Below the pieces are notes generated by a model that ran no database searches, was not told where the DNA came from, and saw only the letters and a list, made by a program, of their open reading frames with translations. 64,000 bases of DNA from Piliocolobus tephrosceles (taxonomy: Eukaryota > Chordata > Mammalia > Primates > Cercopithecidae): the NCBI RefSeq assembly GCF_002776525.5, contig NC_045434.1, positions 110,278,199-110,342,198 on the forward strand. Reading direction: 5' to 3'. Below are positions 43,256-54,518 of this stretch, in pieces; within the stretch, counting starts at the first letter, position 1, and each line of letters opens with the position of its first letter. Both the position numbers and the translations under genes were made by a program.

Positions 43256-45975
43256 AATTTTGTATTGAGGTAAAATTCACATTAAAAAAATTCACCACTG
43301 TAACCATTTCAAAGTGTAAATTAAGTAACTTTTAATACATTCACTATATTGTGCAACCATCATTACTATCTAACCCCAGCACATTTGCATTACCCCAGAA
43401 AGAAATCCTATACCTATTCAGTAATCACCGTTCATTTTCTTTCTACTTCTAGCCTCTGGCAACCACTGATCTACTTTTTGTTTCTATAGATTTGCCTATT
43501 TTGGGCATTTCACATACATGGAATGATGTAATATATGACTTTTGGGTCTCACTTCTTTCGCATTATATAATGTTTTCAAGATTCATCAAGTAGTTGTAAC
43601 ATGTATCAGTACTTCATTATTTTTATGGTTGAATAATATTCCATTGTATGGATATATCATGATTTGGATATACCACAATTTATTTATCCATTCATCGGTT
43701 GTTGGAAATTTGGGTTGCTTTAATTTTTTGACTACTATGAATAATGCTGCTATGAGTATTCATGTACAAGTTTTTGTTCAAACATCTATTTTCAATTATC
43801 TGAAATTGCTAGATAATATAATAATTCTACGTTTAACATATTGAGAAACTGCTTATTTCCTTTTGACAGCAACTGTACCATTTTGCATTATCAGTGTATG
43901 AGGATTCTAACTTCTCCAAATTCTCACCAACATTTATTTTCCTTTTTAAAATTATTATTATAGCCTTCCTAGTGAGTGCAAAGTAGTATAAAATTGTGGT
44001 TTTGATTTGCAATCCCCTATGACTGGTGATATTGAATATATTTTCAAGTGCTTATTGGCCTTTTATATATCTTCTTTGGAGAAATGTCTATTCAAGTCCT
44101 TTGTCCAGTTTTAAATTGGGTTGTCCTTTTGTTCTTGACTTGTAAGAGTTCTTTATACATTCTGATTACCAGAACTTATCAGATATGTGGTTGCAGATAT
44201 GTTCTCCTATTTTGTGAGTTGTCTTTTCACTTTCTTGATGATATGCCTTGATACAGGAAAGTTTTAAATTTTCATTAAGTTCAACTTATCATTTTCTCTT
44301 TTGTTTCTTGGGCTTTTGGTGTCAAATCTAAGAATCCATAGCAAAATCCAAGATCATGAAGATTTATCACTATGTTTTCTTCTTTGAATGATTCTGAATT
44401 ATATTTTGTATATCATGTGAGCCTACATTCTTTTATGTGTCAAAATCAAGTTTTCCCAGCATCATTTATTGAAAAGAAGATTTTTTTCCACATTGAACTG
44501 TCTTGGCACCTTTGTCACACATGAATTGTCCATGAACGTGAGAGTTTATAATTGCACTCTGAATTCTGTTCTATTGGCCTATGTGTCTATCCTTATGCCA
44601 GTACCATACTATGTTTGGTTTCTGTGGCTTTGAAATATGTTTTGAAATCAGAAAATGTAAATTCTTCAACTTACTCTTTTTCAAAATTGTTTGACTAGAA
44701 ACTATTGTAATTCTATATGAATGTTAAGATCAGATTTTCCATTTGTGCAAAAAATGACATTAAAATATTGATAATTATTTTTATGAATCTGTATATCTGT
44801 ATATCTCTTTGGGGAGAGATGTCTTCTTAACAATATTAAGTCCTCTAATCCGTCAACATGGATATCATTTCGTTTATTTAGGTCTTTAATTCCTTTCAGC
44901 AATGTTTTTGTAGTTTTCAGTATACAAGTCTTGTCTTGATGAAATTTATTCTTAACTTTTGTATGGTATTGTGAATGAAATCTTTTTAAACTTTCATTTT
45001 CAGATTATTCATTGTTAGCATATAGAAATAAAACTGGTATTTTGTATGTTTACCTGATAATCTGCAACTTTGCTTAATTCGTTTGTCAACTCTAGTAGTT
45101 TTTTTGTGTGTAGATTCTTTGGGTTTTCTTTATATACGATTATGTCATTTGCAAATGGAGCTAGATTTACTTTCTCCTTTGCAGTTTTGATACACTGCCT
45201 TATTTCTTTTTCTTATCTAATTTTCCTGCTTAGAATTTCCATAACAATGTTGAATGGAAGTGGAAGACATCCTTGTCTTGTTCCTGATCTTAGGGCAAAC
45301 CTTTCACACTCTAATCATCAAATATAACGTTAGCTATGGGTTTTTTATATAAGGCTTTTGTCATGTTGAGGAAGTTCTCCTCTATTTCTAGTTTGTTGAA
45401 TACTTTTATTATTATAAGGTGTCGAATTTTTTCAAATGCTTTTTCAGCATCAATTGAGACGATCATGTGATATTGTCCTTTATTCTATTAATGTAGCATA
45501 TTATATTGATTGATTTTTATATATGAAACCATACTTGCATTCTTGGGATAGATCCCGTTTGGTCATGATGTATAATCCTTTTAATATGCTGCTGAACAAA
45601 CTCCCGGACTCAAGCACTTCTCTGCTCCCGCTACTAAGAAGGTTTTTAGTATACAGATCTTTCACCTCCTTGGTTAAATTTGTTCTCGACAATTTTGATT
45701 TTTTGTATATATTATAAATGGCATTGTTTTCTTCATTTCTTGTTCAGATAGTTTGTTTTTAGTGCATAGAAATGCTACTGATTTTGTATGTTGACTTTGT
45801 ACCCTACTACTTTATTGAATTTGTTTATTAGTTCTGTTTTTTTGGTGGAATCTAAATTTTTCTAAATATAAAGTCCTGTCATCTCTTAATAGGCAATTTA
45901 ACTTTTTCCTTTCCTATTTGGATGACTTTTAATTCTTTCTCTTGTCTGATTACTCTGGCTAGGACTTCCAGTATT
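43256..45975 (-). mobile_element. Old L1 fragment (L1MB-like), 3' UTR to RT region
   Basis: A second reverse-strand L1 begins anew at its 3' end ('ttgaggtaaaattcacatta', 'ggcaaccactgatctacttt') and runs to the RT region ('ctggctaggacttccagtat' at the right edge). Frames are heavily broken; a short minus-strand piece at 44902-44702 still reads L1-like. Confidence 0.8.
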
Positions 45976-46440
45976 GTGTTGAATATACACACAATGGAAT
46001 ACTATTCAGCCTTTGAAAAAGGAAATCCTGTCATTTGCAGCAACATGGAAGATGCTGGAGGACATTGTGTTCAGTGAAATAAGCAAGGCACAGAAAGGCA
46101 AATACCACGTGGATTCTAAAAAGGTTAAACTCATAAGAGCAGAGAGTAGAAGAGTGGTTACCAGTCTGGGAAATGGGGGTAATAGAAGGATATAAAATTT
46201 TAATTAGACAGGAGGAATAAATTCAGGAAATCTGTTATACATCAAGGTGAATACAGTTAATAACAATACACTGCATACTTGAAAATTACTAAAATAGTAG
46301 ATTTTAAATATTTTCACCACAAATATAATAACTGTGAGGTAATGCATATATTAATTAGATTGATTAGACACTTCACAATATATACATATATCAAAACATC
46401 ATACTATACAAAACTAATAGATATTATTTTTATCAAGTAA
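45976..46440 (+). mobile_element. L1 3' end fragment (L1MA-like)
   Basis: It starts abruptly at 'tacacacaatggaatactat' and runs through 'gaggacattgtgttcagtga' and 'agtggttaccagtctgggaa' to the 3' UTR. It abuts a minus-strand L1 with no spacer, so the strand changes at about 45975. Confidence 0.8.
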
Positions 46441-46452
46441 AAATAATTAATT

Positions 46453-46535
46453 TTGAAAAGATAGTTTAATGTAATATTTTAAGAGTTAAAATTACTGTAA
46501 AAATCAATGAGGAATAAAATATTTAAAAATTTAAA
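46453..46535. repeat. Duplicated AT-rich segment, copy 1
   Basis: 'tttaatgtaatattttaaga' and 'ctgtaaaaatcaatgaggaa' are matched by copy 2 at about 47395-47475. The matching sequence 'aaaaatttgcaaagtgc' continues at about 46804 on the other side of an L1 insertion. Confidence 0.75.
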
Positions 46536-46544
46536 TCATTTACC

Positions 46545-46800
46545 TGCCACTTAGACATGAAAACATGTGGTATTTGGCTTTCTGAATGCAAAGAAGGGAA
46601 CAAGAGATACTGGGGTCTACTTGAGAATGAAGGGCGGGAGGAAGTAGAGGAACAACAACAACAAAAAAACTATTAGGTACTAGGCTTAGTACCTGGGTTA
46701 TGAAATAATCTTGCAACAAACCCCCATGACACAAGTTTACCTATGTAATAAATCTGCACATGTACCCCAGAATCTAAAGTATAAGCTAAATAAGTTTCAA
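46545..46800 (+). mobile_element. Short L1 3' end with inverted 5' segment
   Basis: The first 40 bases or so (about 46547-46588) are the reverse complement of the L1 ORF2 end (around the consensus 'ctcacttataagtgg'). The rest is forward 3' UTR from 'caaagaagggaacaagagat' to 'gcacatgtaccccagaatct'. In L1 these two parts are normally about 25 bases apart, which fits twin priming with a small junction deletion. It interrupts copy 1 of the duplicated segment. Confidence 0.75.
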
Positions 46801-46803
46801 TAA

Positions 46804-47370
46804 AAAATTTGCAAAGTGCCTATATGACAAAGAACTAGTAATCAGAATATACAAAGAACAGTCAAAACTCACCAGAAAAGAATCTAGTTAGAAAATGGGC
46901 AAAAGGCATAAAGAGAAATTTCACTAAAGAGGATATACAGATGGCAAATGAGCACATCAAAATATGTTCAACATCATTAGCCATTAGGGAACTGCAAATT
47001 ACAACAACAATAAAATATCGCTACACACCTATCAGAATGGCTAAAATAAGAGCAAAGACATCAAAATCTGACAAGGATGCACTACACACCTATCAGACTG
47101 GCTAACATAAAAACAAAGACATCAAAATCTGACAAGGATGCAGAGAAATTGGATCACTCATGCCTTCGTTGGAACATAAAACAGTATGGCTACTATGACA
47201 TATAGTTTGGCAGTTTCTTTCAAAACTTAACCTGTAATTACCATACAACCCAGCAACTGAACTACTAGGCATTTAAGACAGAGAAATAAAAACTTATGTT
47301 CACAAAAAAAGTATACAAATGTTCATAGCAGCTTTATAGTAACAGCCAAAAACTGGCTTACAGTTTAAGC
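46804..47370 (+). mobile_element. Old L1 fragment with internal 61-bp tandem duplication
   Basis: ORF2 C-terminal region ('gaaaatgggcaaaaggcata', 'tcaacatcattagccattag', 'cccagcaactgaactactag'). The block from 'ctacacacctatcagaatgg' to 'caaggatgca' at 47021-47081 is repeated at 47082-47142 with few differences. Confidence 0.75.
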
Positions 47371-47389
47371 AAAAAGAATTTTAAAAATT

Positions 47390-47500
47390 TAAAGATAATT
47401 TAATGTAACATTTTAGGAGTTAAAGTCACAGTAAAAATCAATGATAAATACAACAGTAAAATTTTAAAATGAAAAATTTGCAAAGTGCATATTTTGCAAA
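47390..47500. repeat. Duplicated AT-rich segment, copy 2
   Basis: 'tttaatgtaacattttagga', 'cagtaaaaatcaatgataaa' and 'gaaaaatttgcaaagtgcat' repeat copy 1 in uninterrupted form. It runs into a low-complexity segment with repeated 'tttgcaaatac' and 'attttgta' words up to about 47580. Confidence 0.75.
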
Positions 47501-47949
47501 TACCTTGAAATACTTTGCAAATACTCTGAAAAATATTTTGTATTCAAAGTACAAAAGTATTTTGTACATTGAAAATATATAGTAAAATTACATCTGGTGG
47601 GATCACCATCACATATGTGGTTCATCGTTGACTGAAACATTATGTGCCACAGGATTGTATTAACATGGCTGTATCTCCTTTCTTTGGTTAGTGTTTAAAG
47701 GTTATATAGATTTCCATCCTTTAACTAAAAGTTAAAATATTTTAACTTTTAAAATTTTTTAAATTTTGTTTATGACTTTAGAACAACATATAGTTCCATT
47801 TTGTTCTTCTATCAAGTCTGAAAATATTTATCTCAAATTGGAAAATTTAATATATTTTCATTTAATGTATATGTTTAGAATGTAATTTTTATTTTTCCCA
47901 TCTATTCCATGTTTTCACTCCTGATTTTTTTTTTCCTTTTGATTTTGTT

Positions 47950-48700
47950 TTTGCTTAGATTCATTTTCGACGGTTTTATCTAGATACAATTTACATACCA
48001 CATATTTATCCACATAAAGTGTGCAATTCAATGGCTTTTAGTACATTCACAGAGTTGTGCATATGTTGCCACAGTCATTTGTAGAACGTTTTTATTACCC
48101 CAAAAAGAAACCCCACACATTGTAGCCATTACTTCATCCTCTATACCCGACTCCCTCCAAGCCCTAGGCAATCAATCTATTTTCTGTGTCTATAGATTTG
48201 CCTATTCTGGACATTTCAAATTAATGGAATGATACAATATCTGGTGACTGACTTTTTTACTTAGCATAATGTTTTAAAGGTGTATCTATGTTGAATCATC
48301 TTTGAATACTTCCGTTTTTAATGGATGAATAATATTCCACTGTATAGACATACCACATTTTGTTTATCCACTCAGGGGGAATTTGAGTTGTTTCACTTTT
48401 TGGCTATTATGAATAAGGCTGCTATGAATATTTGTGTATTTTTTGGTGTGGACATGTATGCTTTCAATCTTCTTGGGTATATACCTAACACAGTAATTGC
48501 TGGATCCTATAGTAACTCTATGTTTACCTGTGCGTGGAACTGTAAGACTGTTTTCCAAAGAAACTGAACCAAATTGCATTCCTTTCAGCAGTGTTTGAGG
48601 GCTCTCTGTACATCTTTGCAAGCACTTATTACCTGTATTTTAAAATATTGCCATTCTAGTGGGTATGAGGTGATGTTTGACTTTTTAAATGATTCCATTT
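47950..48700 (-). mobile_element. Old L1 fragment (L1MB-like)
   Basis: 'agatacaatttacataccac', 'tagatttgcctattctggac', 'gaataatattccactgtata' and 'tatgaataaggctgctatga' fit the L1 3' region on the minus strand. Confidence 0.8.
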
Positions 48701-48750
48701 CTGCTATATATTAACTTTGACATTTTTTATTCTTTCAGAGGCAAGCCTAG

Positions 48751-49174
48751 TGATATGGTTTGGATGTTTTGTCCCTTCCAAATCCCCTGATGAAATGTGA
48801 CCTCTAATGTCGGAGGTGGGCCTAATGGGAGGTGTTTGGATCATGGAGGCAGATTCCTCATGAATGGCTTAATGCTATGCTTGCAGTAATGAGTGAGTTG
48901 CCACTCTATTAGTTCATGTGAGAGTTGCTTGCTAAAGGAGTCTGGCATCTCTCTTGTTCTCTCTCTCTTGCTCCCTCTCTCTCCATGTGATATGCCAGCT
49001 CTCCCTTCACTGTCCCCCATGATTGTAAGTTTCCTGAGGCCTCCCCATAAGCTGAGCAGATGCTGGCGCCATGCTTGTACAGCCTGCAGAACAGTGAGCC
49101 AAATGAACCTCTTTTCTTTATAAAATACCCTGTCCCACGTATTTCTTTATAACAATGCAAAAAGGAGTAATGCA
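48751..49174 (+). mobile_element. Solo MaLR LTR (MST/MLT1A type, ERVL-MaLR)
   Basis: It starts TGATATGGTTTGGATGTTTT, has 'ggaggtgggcctaatgggag' and 'gtgtttggatcatggaggca', 'gaacctcttttctttataaa' and ends near 'aaaggagtaatgca'. Exact 5-bp TSDs, CCTAG, lie at 48746-48750 and 49175-49179. At 424 bp it is a complete solo LTR; no internal MaLR sequence is present. Confidence 0.9.
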
Positions 49175-49179
49175 CCTAG

Positions 49180-50939
49180 AAATTACAACATTCTTGAATT
49201 ACCCATTTCTAACGTGAATCATTTCCTTTACTGTCCTCTTCAGACGATTAAAGGGATGCAGAACTCCTTTTTTTCCTGTTTTTAAGTTTCTGTTTCCTAT
49301 TTAAAATACATTTTCTTTCCCATTTTCTCTATCCTTTCTGAAATGCCAGTGAAACATTCAATATACCTGTCCATTATATGCATGTCTTTTACCTTCTCCT
49401 ATATTTTCCAATTTTTGACTCTGTGCTTGTGGCATAATAAGAAACATATTTAGTCTTTGTCCCCAGTTCCTGGCACAGTGCTTTTAAAACCCTTGGAATT
49501 TCCTGAGTGCTAGGAGTGTTGTTTGTTATTCAGAACAAGCCTCTGTCTATCATACCCGAGTTTATACTATTGAGGTGACTTAGGGTAGTACCTCTAGATA
49601 GCCTCAAGATGGCACTGGTCACCAGAAAGGTCAAGGGACTTGGTTGGAATTTTCAGCCTCACCTATCAACTTCTGAGGTGGGAAAGGGAGTGAGGTAACT
49701 GAAGATTGAGCTCTACTAAAGGCTTTTGAACAATGAGATTTGGTTAGTGAACACATCGAAGTGCTGGGATAATGGCCTATCTAGAAAGATCATGGACGCT
49801 CCACACACCCCTCTCCCTATACCATGCCCTATGCATCCATTTGGTGTTCCTGCGTTGTATCTTTTATGATAAACTGGTAAACATAAGTAAAATACCTTGT
49901 TGAGTTCTATGAGCTGTTCTAGCAGATTATGAAACACGGGGGTAGCGGGGAGGGCAGCGGGGAGCAGATGATGGGAATCCTGAATTTATAGCCAGTTTGT
50001 TTAGAAGTGTGGGTGTCCTGGAATTTGCAATTAGCCTCTGAAGTGAGAAACAGTCTTGTGAGACTGAGTCCTTAAGCTGTGGGGTCTGCACTAACTCTGG
50101 GTGGTGTCAGAATTGAACTGACTTGTTTAACACCAGCCAGCTGGTGTGTAAAGAATCAGAGAATTGGTTGTTGGTTTTAGGAAATACTCCAGTGCTTGGC
50201 CCATGTTTTAATGTTCTTATTCCCTGTTTAGTTCTATTGTTAAACCAGTTCTTTTAAATTTTAAATTTTGATTACTGTATTTTTAATCTACAGTTTTCAT
50301 ATTTTTCAGTTCTTCTGTGTAACATATCGTGGTTTTTACTACACTGCCAAATTTTCAATCTTAGTTTTTATTTCCTTGAACATAAGTGTAATCTTTTTAG
50401 ACTATGTCCATTAATTTTAGTATCTGGAGTCTCTGCACATGTTTCGGGTGTTGTTTTGACTTCCAATAATGTTCTTTATCCCCAAAGATAACCACCATCT
50501 AGGATATTACAGTAGACAACTAATTACCTTTCTCCTTAGTTTTATCGTAAAAGCATCCCTGAACACTATAGTTTATTTTTACAAATGTTTTAGCAATTTA
50601 TGCACACACAAAACTTTTGGGATTTTCATTGAGATTGCATCAAAATCTGTTGATCAGTTTGAAAAGAATTTATATTTTTGATAATACGCAGATTTTCAAT
50701 TCATAAATGTAAATGAATACTTTCATTTATTTAGAACTTTTTCATATCCTCTCAGTCGTGTGCTTCAGTTTTTAATGTAAAGTTTCTGGTCCATAATTCT
50801 TTATTAACTCATTAGCTCTTTGGTGCATCTAATCTTATTTTTACAACTTTTTTAGTTGCTAAGAGTGGGAGGGTTTGGTTTCACTGAATCACCTAGTTCA
50901 CCATTATTTGCATCAAAGGTCTCTATTTATAAGTTTAGT
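49180..50939. other. Unassigned AT-rich stretch
   Basis: No gene. Parts after about 50220 have the T-rich style of antisense L1 but are too diverged for me to assign. No open frame over 76 codons. Confidence 0.4.
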
Positions 50940-51965
50940 TCTCCTCTTTCTTTCCTTTATTCTATTCTATTTGTTTTTTTTTTTCATTTTTATCCCAATC
51001 TTTTTTATTTGAATGCCTAACTCGTTAATACTCACACCTCATTCTATGACATGAACATTGAGGACTATGCAATTTTTTCTGTAAATACAAGGTTAGCTGC
51101 AGTCCACAGTTTTGAAATGTATTTTTATTATCGTTGAGTTCTGTTTTTGTAATTTCCATTTGTTATTTTTCTCTGACATTTACATTTCTCAGATGTAGGT
51201 TTCACATTTTTGGATTCATGTTTTATTTGTTTGGAATAATCATTTTGTTATTGATTTCTGGTCTAACTTATAATCAGACATTGTACTCTCTTTGTCATTC
51301 ATTCTTCAAAATTTGTTGTGCATTTCTTCATGGCTTAGCATATATGGCCAATTTTCAAAAAGTTCTATTATACTTGTTAAGAATATATACTCTGTACTTT
51401 TGGATAAGGTTAACATTTGAAGCTATAGATATAAGTATAAATATAGCTATAAATACATTCACGAGATCAAGCTCACTAATTTGGATGTCTGATTAATCTT
51501 TTTGCTAATTTTTGTTGTATACGAATGAGTACTGAAGAATTATGTTTACTGTATTTGTTGTGTCAGTTTCTCCCTGAGATTCTAATAATTTTTCCTTTAT
51601 GTAATTTTGAGTGTACATTTTAAAAATACAATTTCAAACAATATACATGCCTTTTGAATTTAACATGTTGCATAGTCAATTAAGTAAAGCATTTTTGCAT
51701 TATACAGGTATTCTCTTTATCCTTAATCATGGGTTTTGCTTTAAAATTTATTTGTCTGGTATTGACATGGCTAAACTAGTTTGCTTCTGATTAGTATTTT
51801 CCTAGAATTTTTTGACCACTTTGTTTGTAACCTTATTGTATCTTGGGAGTTTGAGCACATGTCTATAAATAGTATGTATCTAGCTTTTTAGAAAAGCAAC
51901 AGTCTCCATCTTTTAGTTGTAAAGTTTATATTATCTATGTTTACTATAATTATTAATATACACAG
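50940..51965 (-). mobile_element. Old L1 fragment, ORF2 5' half region
   Basis: Antisense L1-like sequence: 'gatttctggtctaacttata', 'tactgtatttgttgtgtcag', 'gggttttgctttaaaattta' and 'tttgtctggtattgacatgg'. The last phrase lies in the endonuclease/RT linker of L1. A 120-codon plus-strand frame at 51134-51496 is a chance opening on the opposite strand. Confidence 0.65.
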
Positions 51966-52061
51966 ATGATTCTTTAAATGATAACTTATTGAGGTGAAAT
52001 TAACATAGCATAATATCAACCATTTTCATCATGTCAAAGTAAGGTCCCTTACTCATTATTT

Positions 52062-52390
52062 TGAGTTGAATTGTGTCACCCAAAAAGATATGTTTAAATC
52101 CCAACCCCTACCTGTGATACCTGTGAATGTGGCCTTATTTAGAAATAGCGTCTTTGCAGATGTAATCAAGTTAAGATGAAGTCATAGGGTTTCCTACTAT
52201 AATATGACTGGCGTTCTTATAAGAAGAGGAAAATGCTGTGTGAAGGGAGAATGCCATGTGACAACAGCAGCAAAGAATTAAGTGATGCAACTGCAAGCCA
52301 GGGAGTTCCAAGGATTGCTGATCACCATGAGAAGCTAGGAAGAAGCAATAAAATATTCTATCCAGAGTTTCAGAGGGATCATGACCCTTG
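52062..52390 (+). mobile_element. MaLR LTR fragment (MLT1 type)
   Basis: 'tgagttgaattgtgtcaccc', 'aatgtggccttatttagaaa', 'tagcgtctttgcagatgtaa', 'aatatgactggcgttcttat' and 'accatgagaagctaggaaga' follow the MLT1 order. The 3' end ('...cagcctccagaactgtgag' part) is missing, so it is truncated. Confidence 0.85.
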
Positions 52391-52394
52391 TGAT

Positions 52395-53900
52395 AGCAAG
52401 ACCTCATTTTTAATGAAATGTACTGTAAATAGGCAGTTTATTGTTATATATATTTATGGGTACAAAGTGATGTTATGGTTTATGAATACAATATGGAATA
52501 ATTAAATCAATCAAATTAACATATCCATCACTTCAAATACTTATTATTTTTGTAGTGAAAATGCTTGAAATTTGCTCAGCAATGTTGAAAAATATGCTAT
52601 TATTAACTATATTCACCACACTGTGTGATAGGTCTCAAGAATTTTATTTCTCCTGTCTGACTGAAATTTTGTACCCTTTGACCATCATCTTCCCATTCCC
52701 CTTACCTCCCATACTTTGTAATCACCATTCTACTCTCTGCTTCTATTTTGATTGTTTCAGATTCCACATATAAGTGAGAACATACAATATCTGCCTTTCT
52801 GTACCTGGGTTATTTCACTTAGTATAATATTCTCCAATTTAATCCATGCTGTCACAAATGACAGAATTTCCTTTTATAGAAAAGCTGAATAGTATCCATT
52901 GTTAACATCCATTGTATATGTATATACCATAGTTTTCTTTATTCACTCATTGGTTGACATTTAAGTTGATTCAGTAACTTGGCTATTGTGAATAGTGGTT
53001 CACTCAACATGGGAATGCAGACATTTCTTTGACAAATTAATTTTATATAAGCAATGTAGACTGACTGATTGCACCACTGGAGCTCCTGAAATATTAATTT
53101 TAAATATTTTGGCCAAATATCCAGAAGCAGGATTGCTGGATCATGTGGTAATTTTGTTTTTTTTTTTTTTTTTAGGAACCTCCATGCAGTTTTCCATAAT
53201 GGTTGTACTAATTTACATTCCCACCAATGTACAAGTGCTCTCTTTTCTCCACATCCTTGCCAACACTTGTTACCTTTTGTCTTTTTGCTAATAACTGTTC
53301 TGTCTGACAGGTGTGGGATGGTATCTCATTGTGGTTTTAATTTGCATTTCCCTAATGCAAATGAATTTGCAATGTTGAACATTTTAAATATATCTGTTGG
53401 CCATGTGTATATCTTCTTTTGAGAAATGTCTATTCAAGTCCCTTGCCCATTTTTAAATTGAATTATTTGTTTTGTTGCTTTGAATTGTTACAGTTCCTTG
53501 TATGTTTTGAATATTAACCCCTTATTGAATGTATGGCTTATAATATTTTCACCCAATTGATAAATTATCTCTTCACGTTGTTGTTTTCTGTGCTGTGCAG
53601 AAGCTTTTTAGTTTGATACTATACCATTTTTATATTTTTGCTTCTGTTATCTGGACTTTGAATAAATTGAAAACAAATTATTGCCCAGGCCAATGTTGTT
53701 TAGTTTTTCTCCTTGGTTTTCTTCTTGTGGTTTTAGGGTTTCTGGTCTTACATTAGTCTTCAGTCCATTTTGAGTTGATTTTTTTATATGCTGTGAGATG
53801 AACAGCTATGGTTAGCATTTTTAGACTACTTTCCTACTCAAATGGTCTTTGCTATCTCTCTTTGACAGAATGCATCTGTTTTCTAGTCCATTTTTCCATT
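52395..53900 (-). mobile_element. Old L1 fragment (L1M type)
   Basis: From the 3' end ('ttatatatatttatgggtac') through 'ccacatataagtgagaacat', 'tacattcccaccaatgtaca', 'gggatggtatctcattgtgg' to 'cattttgagttgattttttt'. Minus strand, no open ORF2. Confidence 0.85.
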
Positions 53901-54518
53901 GATATATAGGACATATAGGATCGGCTTTATGCACAGGCCTATGTTCAAACTCTGTGTCACATTTGGGTCCCAAACTGTATTTTCTGGCTTTATGTAGTCA
54001 TCAAAAAACAAATTGCTTGTTTACTGAGATTACTTAATGTGCCAATAGTAGCTGTGACTTTAGTATTACTCAGTACTCTATTTTTGCCTGCTGTGTTTTT
54101 TATTTTTTTCTCTCTTTGAAGTGAGCCAGGTACCTGAAAGATGTTATGCTTTTCTGAATCTAGAATATAGGCATTTCTAGGAGTTTTTAAGTAGAAAATC
54201 TTCTATAGTATCTACTCCACTACATTATCCCTTTTTAAATGTGTTATTATAAGTAGACATTTGAGTTGGATTTTTCTGATAATTACAATCAAATGCATCC
54301 TAACTTAATCACCGTGTCCTATCATAATACTGTCTTTCTTTGTAAGTATTTCATCCCAGCTGTTTTAAAATTAATGACTCCACTAATTAGTGAACTCTAG
54401 AGAGGATAGTGACTCCACACAAGTTTATTTCTCCTATACCTAACTTCCCAGGAATAACTGATGTAGAGATAACCTAAGTTACCACCTCCCTTTCCACATA
54501 AACAAAAACTTTATTCCT
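53901..54518. other. Unassigned stretch
   Basis: No recognised gene or repeat. Confidence 0.4.

Noticed and set aside
46804..47500. Direct repeats considered as a CRISPR-like array
   Set aside because: Only two copies of each unit, no spacers of regular length, and the units are L1 or AT-rich relics in a primate genome.
47590..47665. Possible DNA-transposon end ('tcatcgttgactgaaac', 'attatgtgccacaggattg')
   Set aside because: It resembles a Tigger-group terminal repeat, but only one end is visible and I cannot name the family safely.
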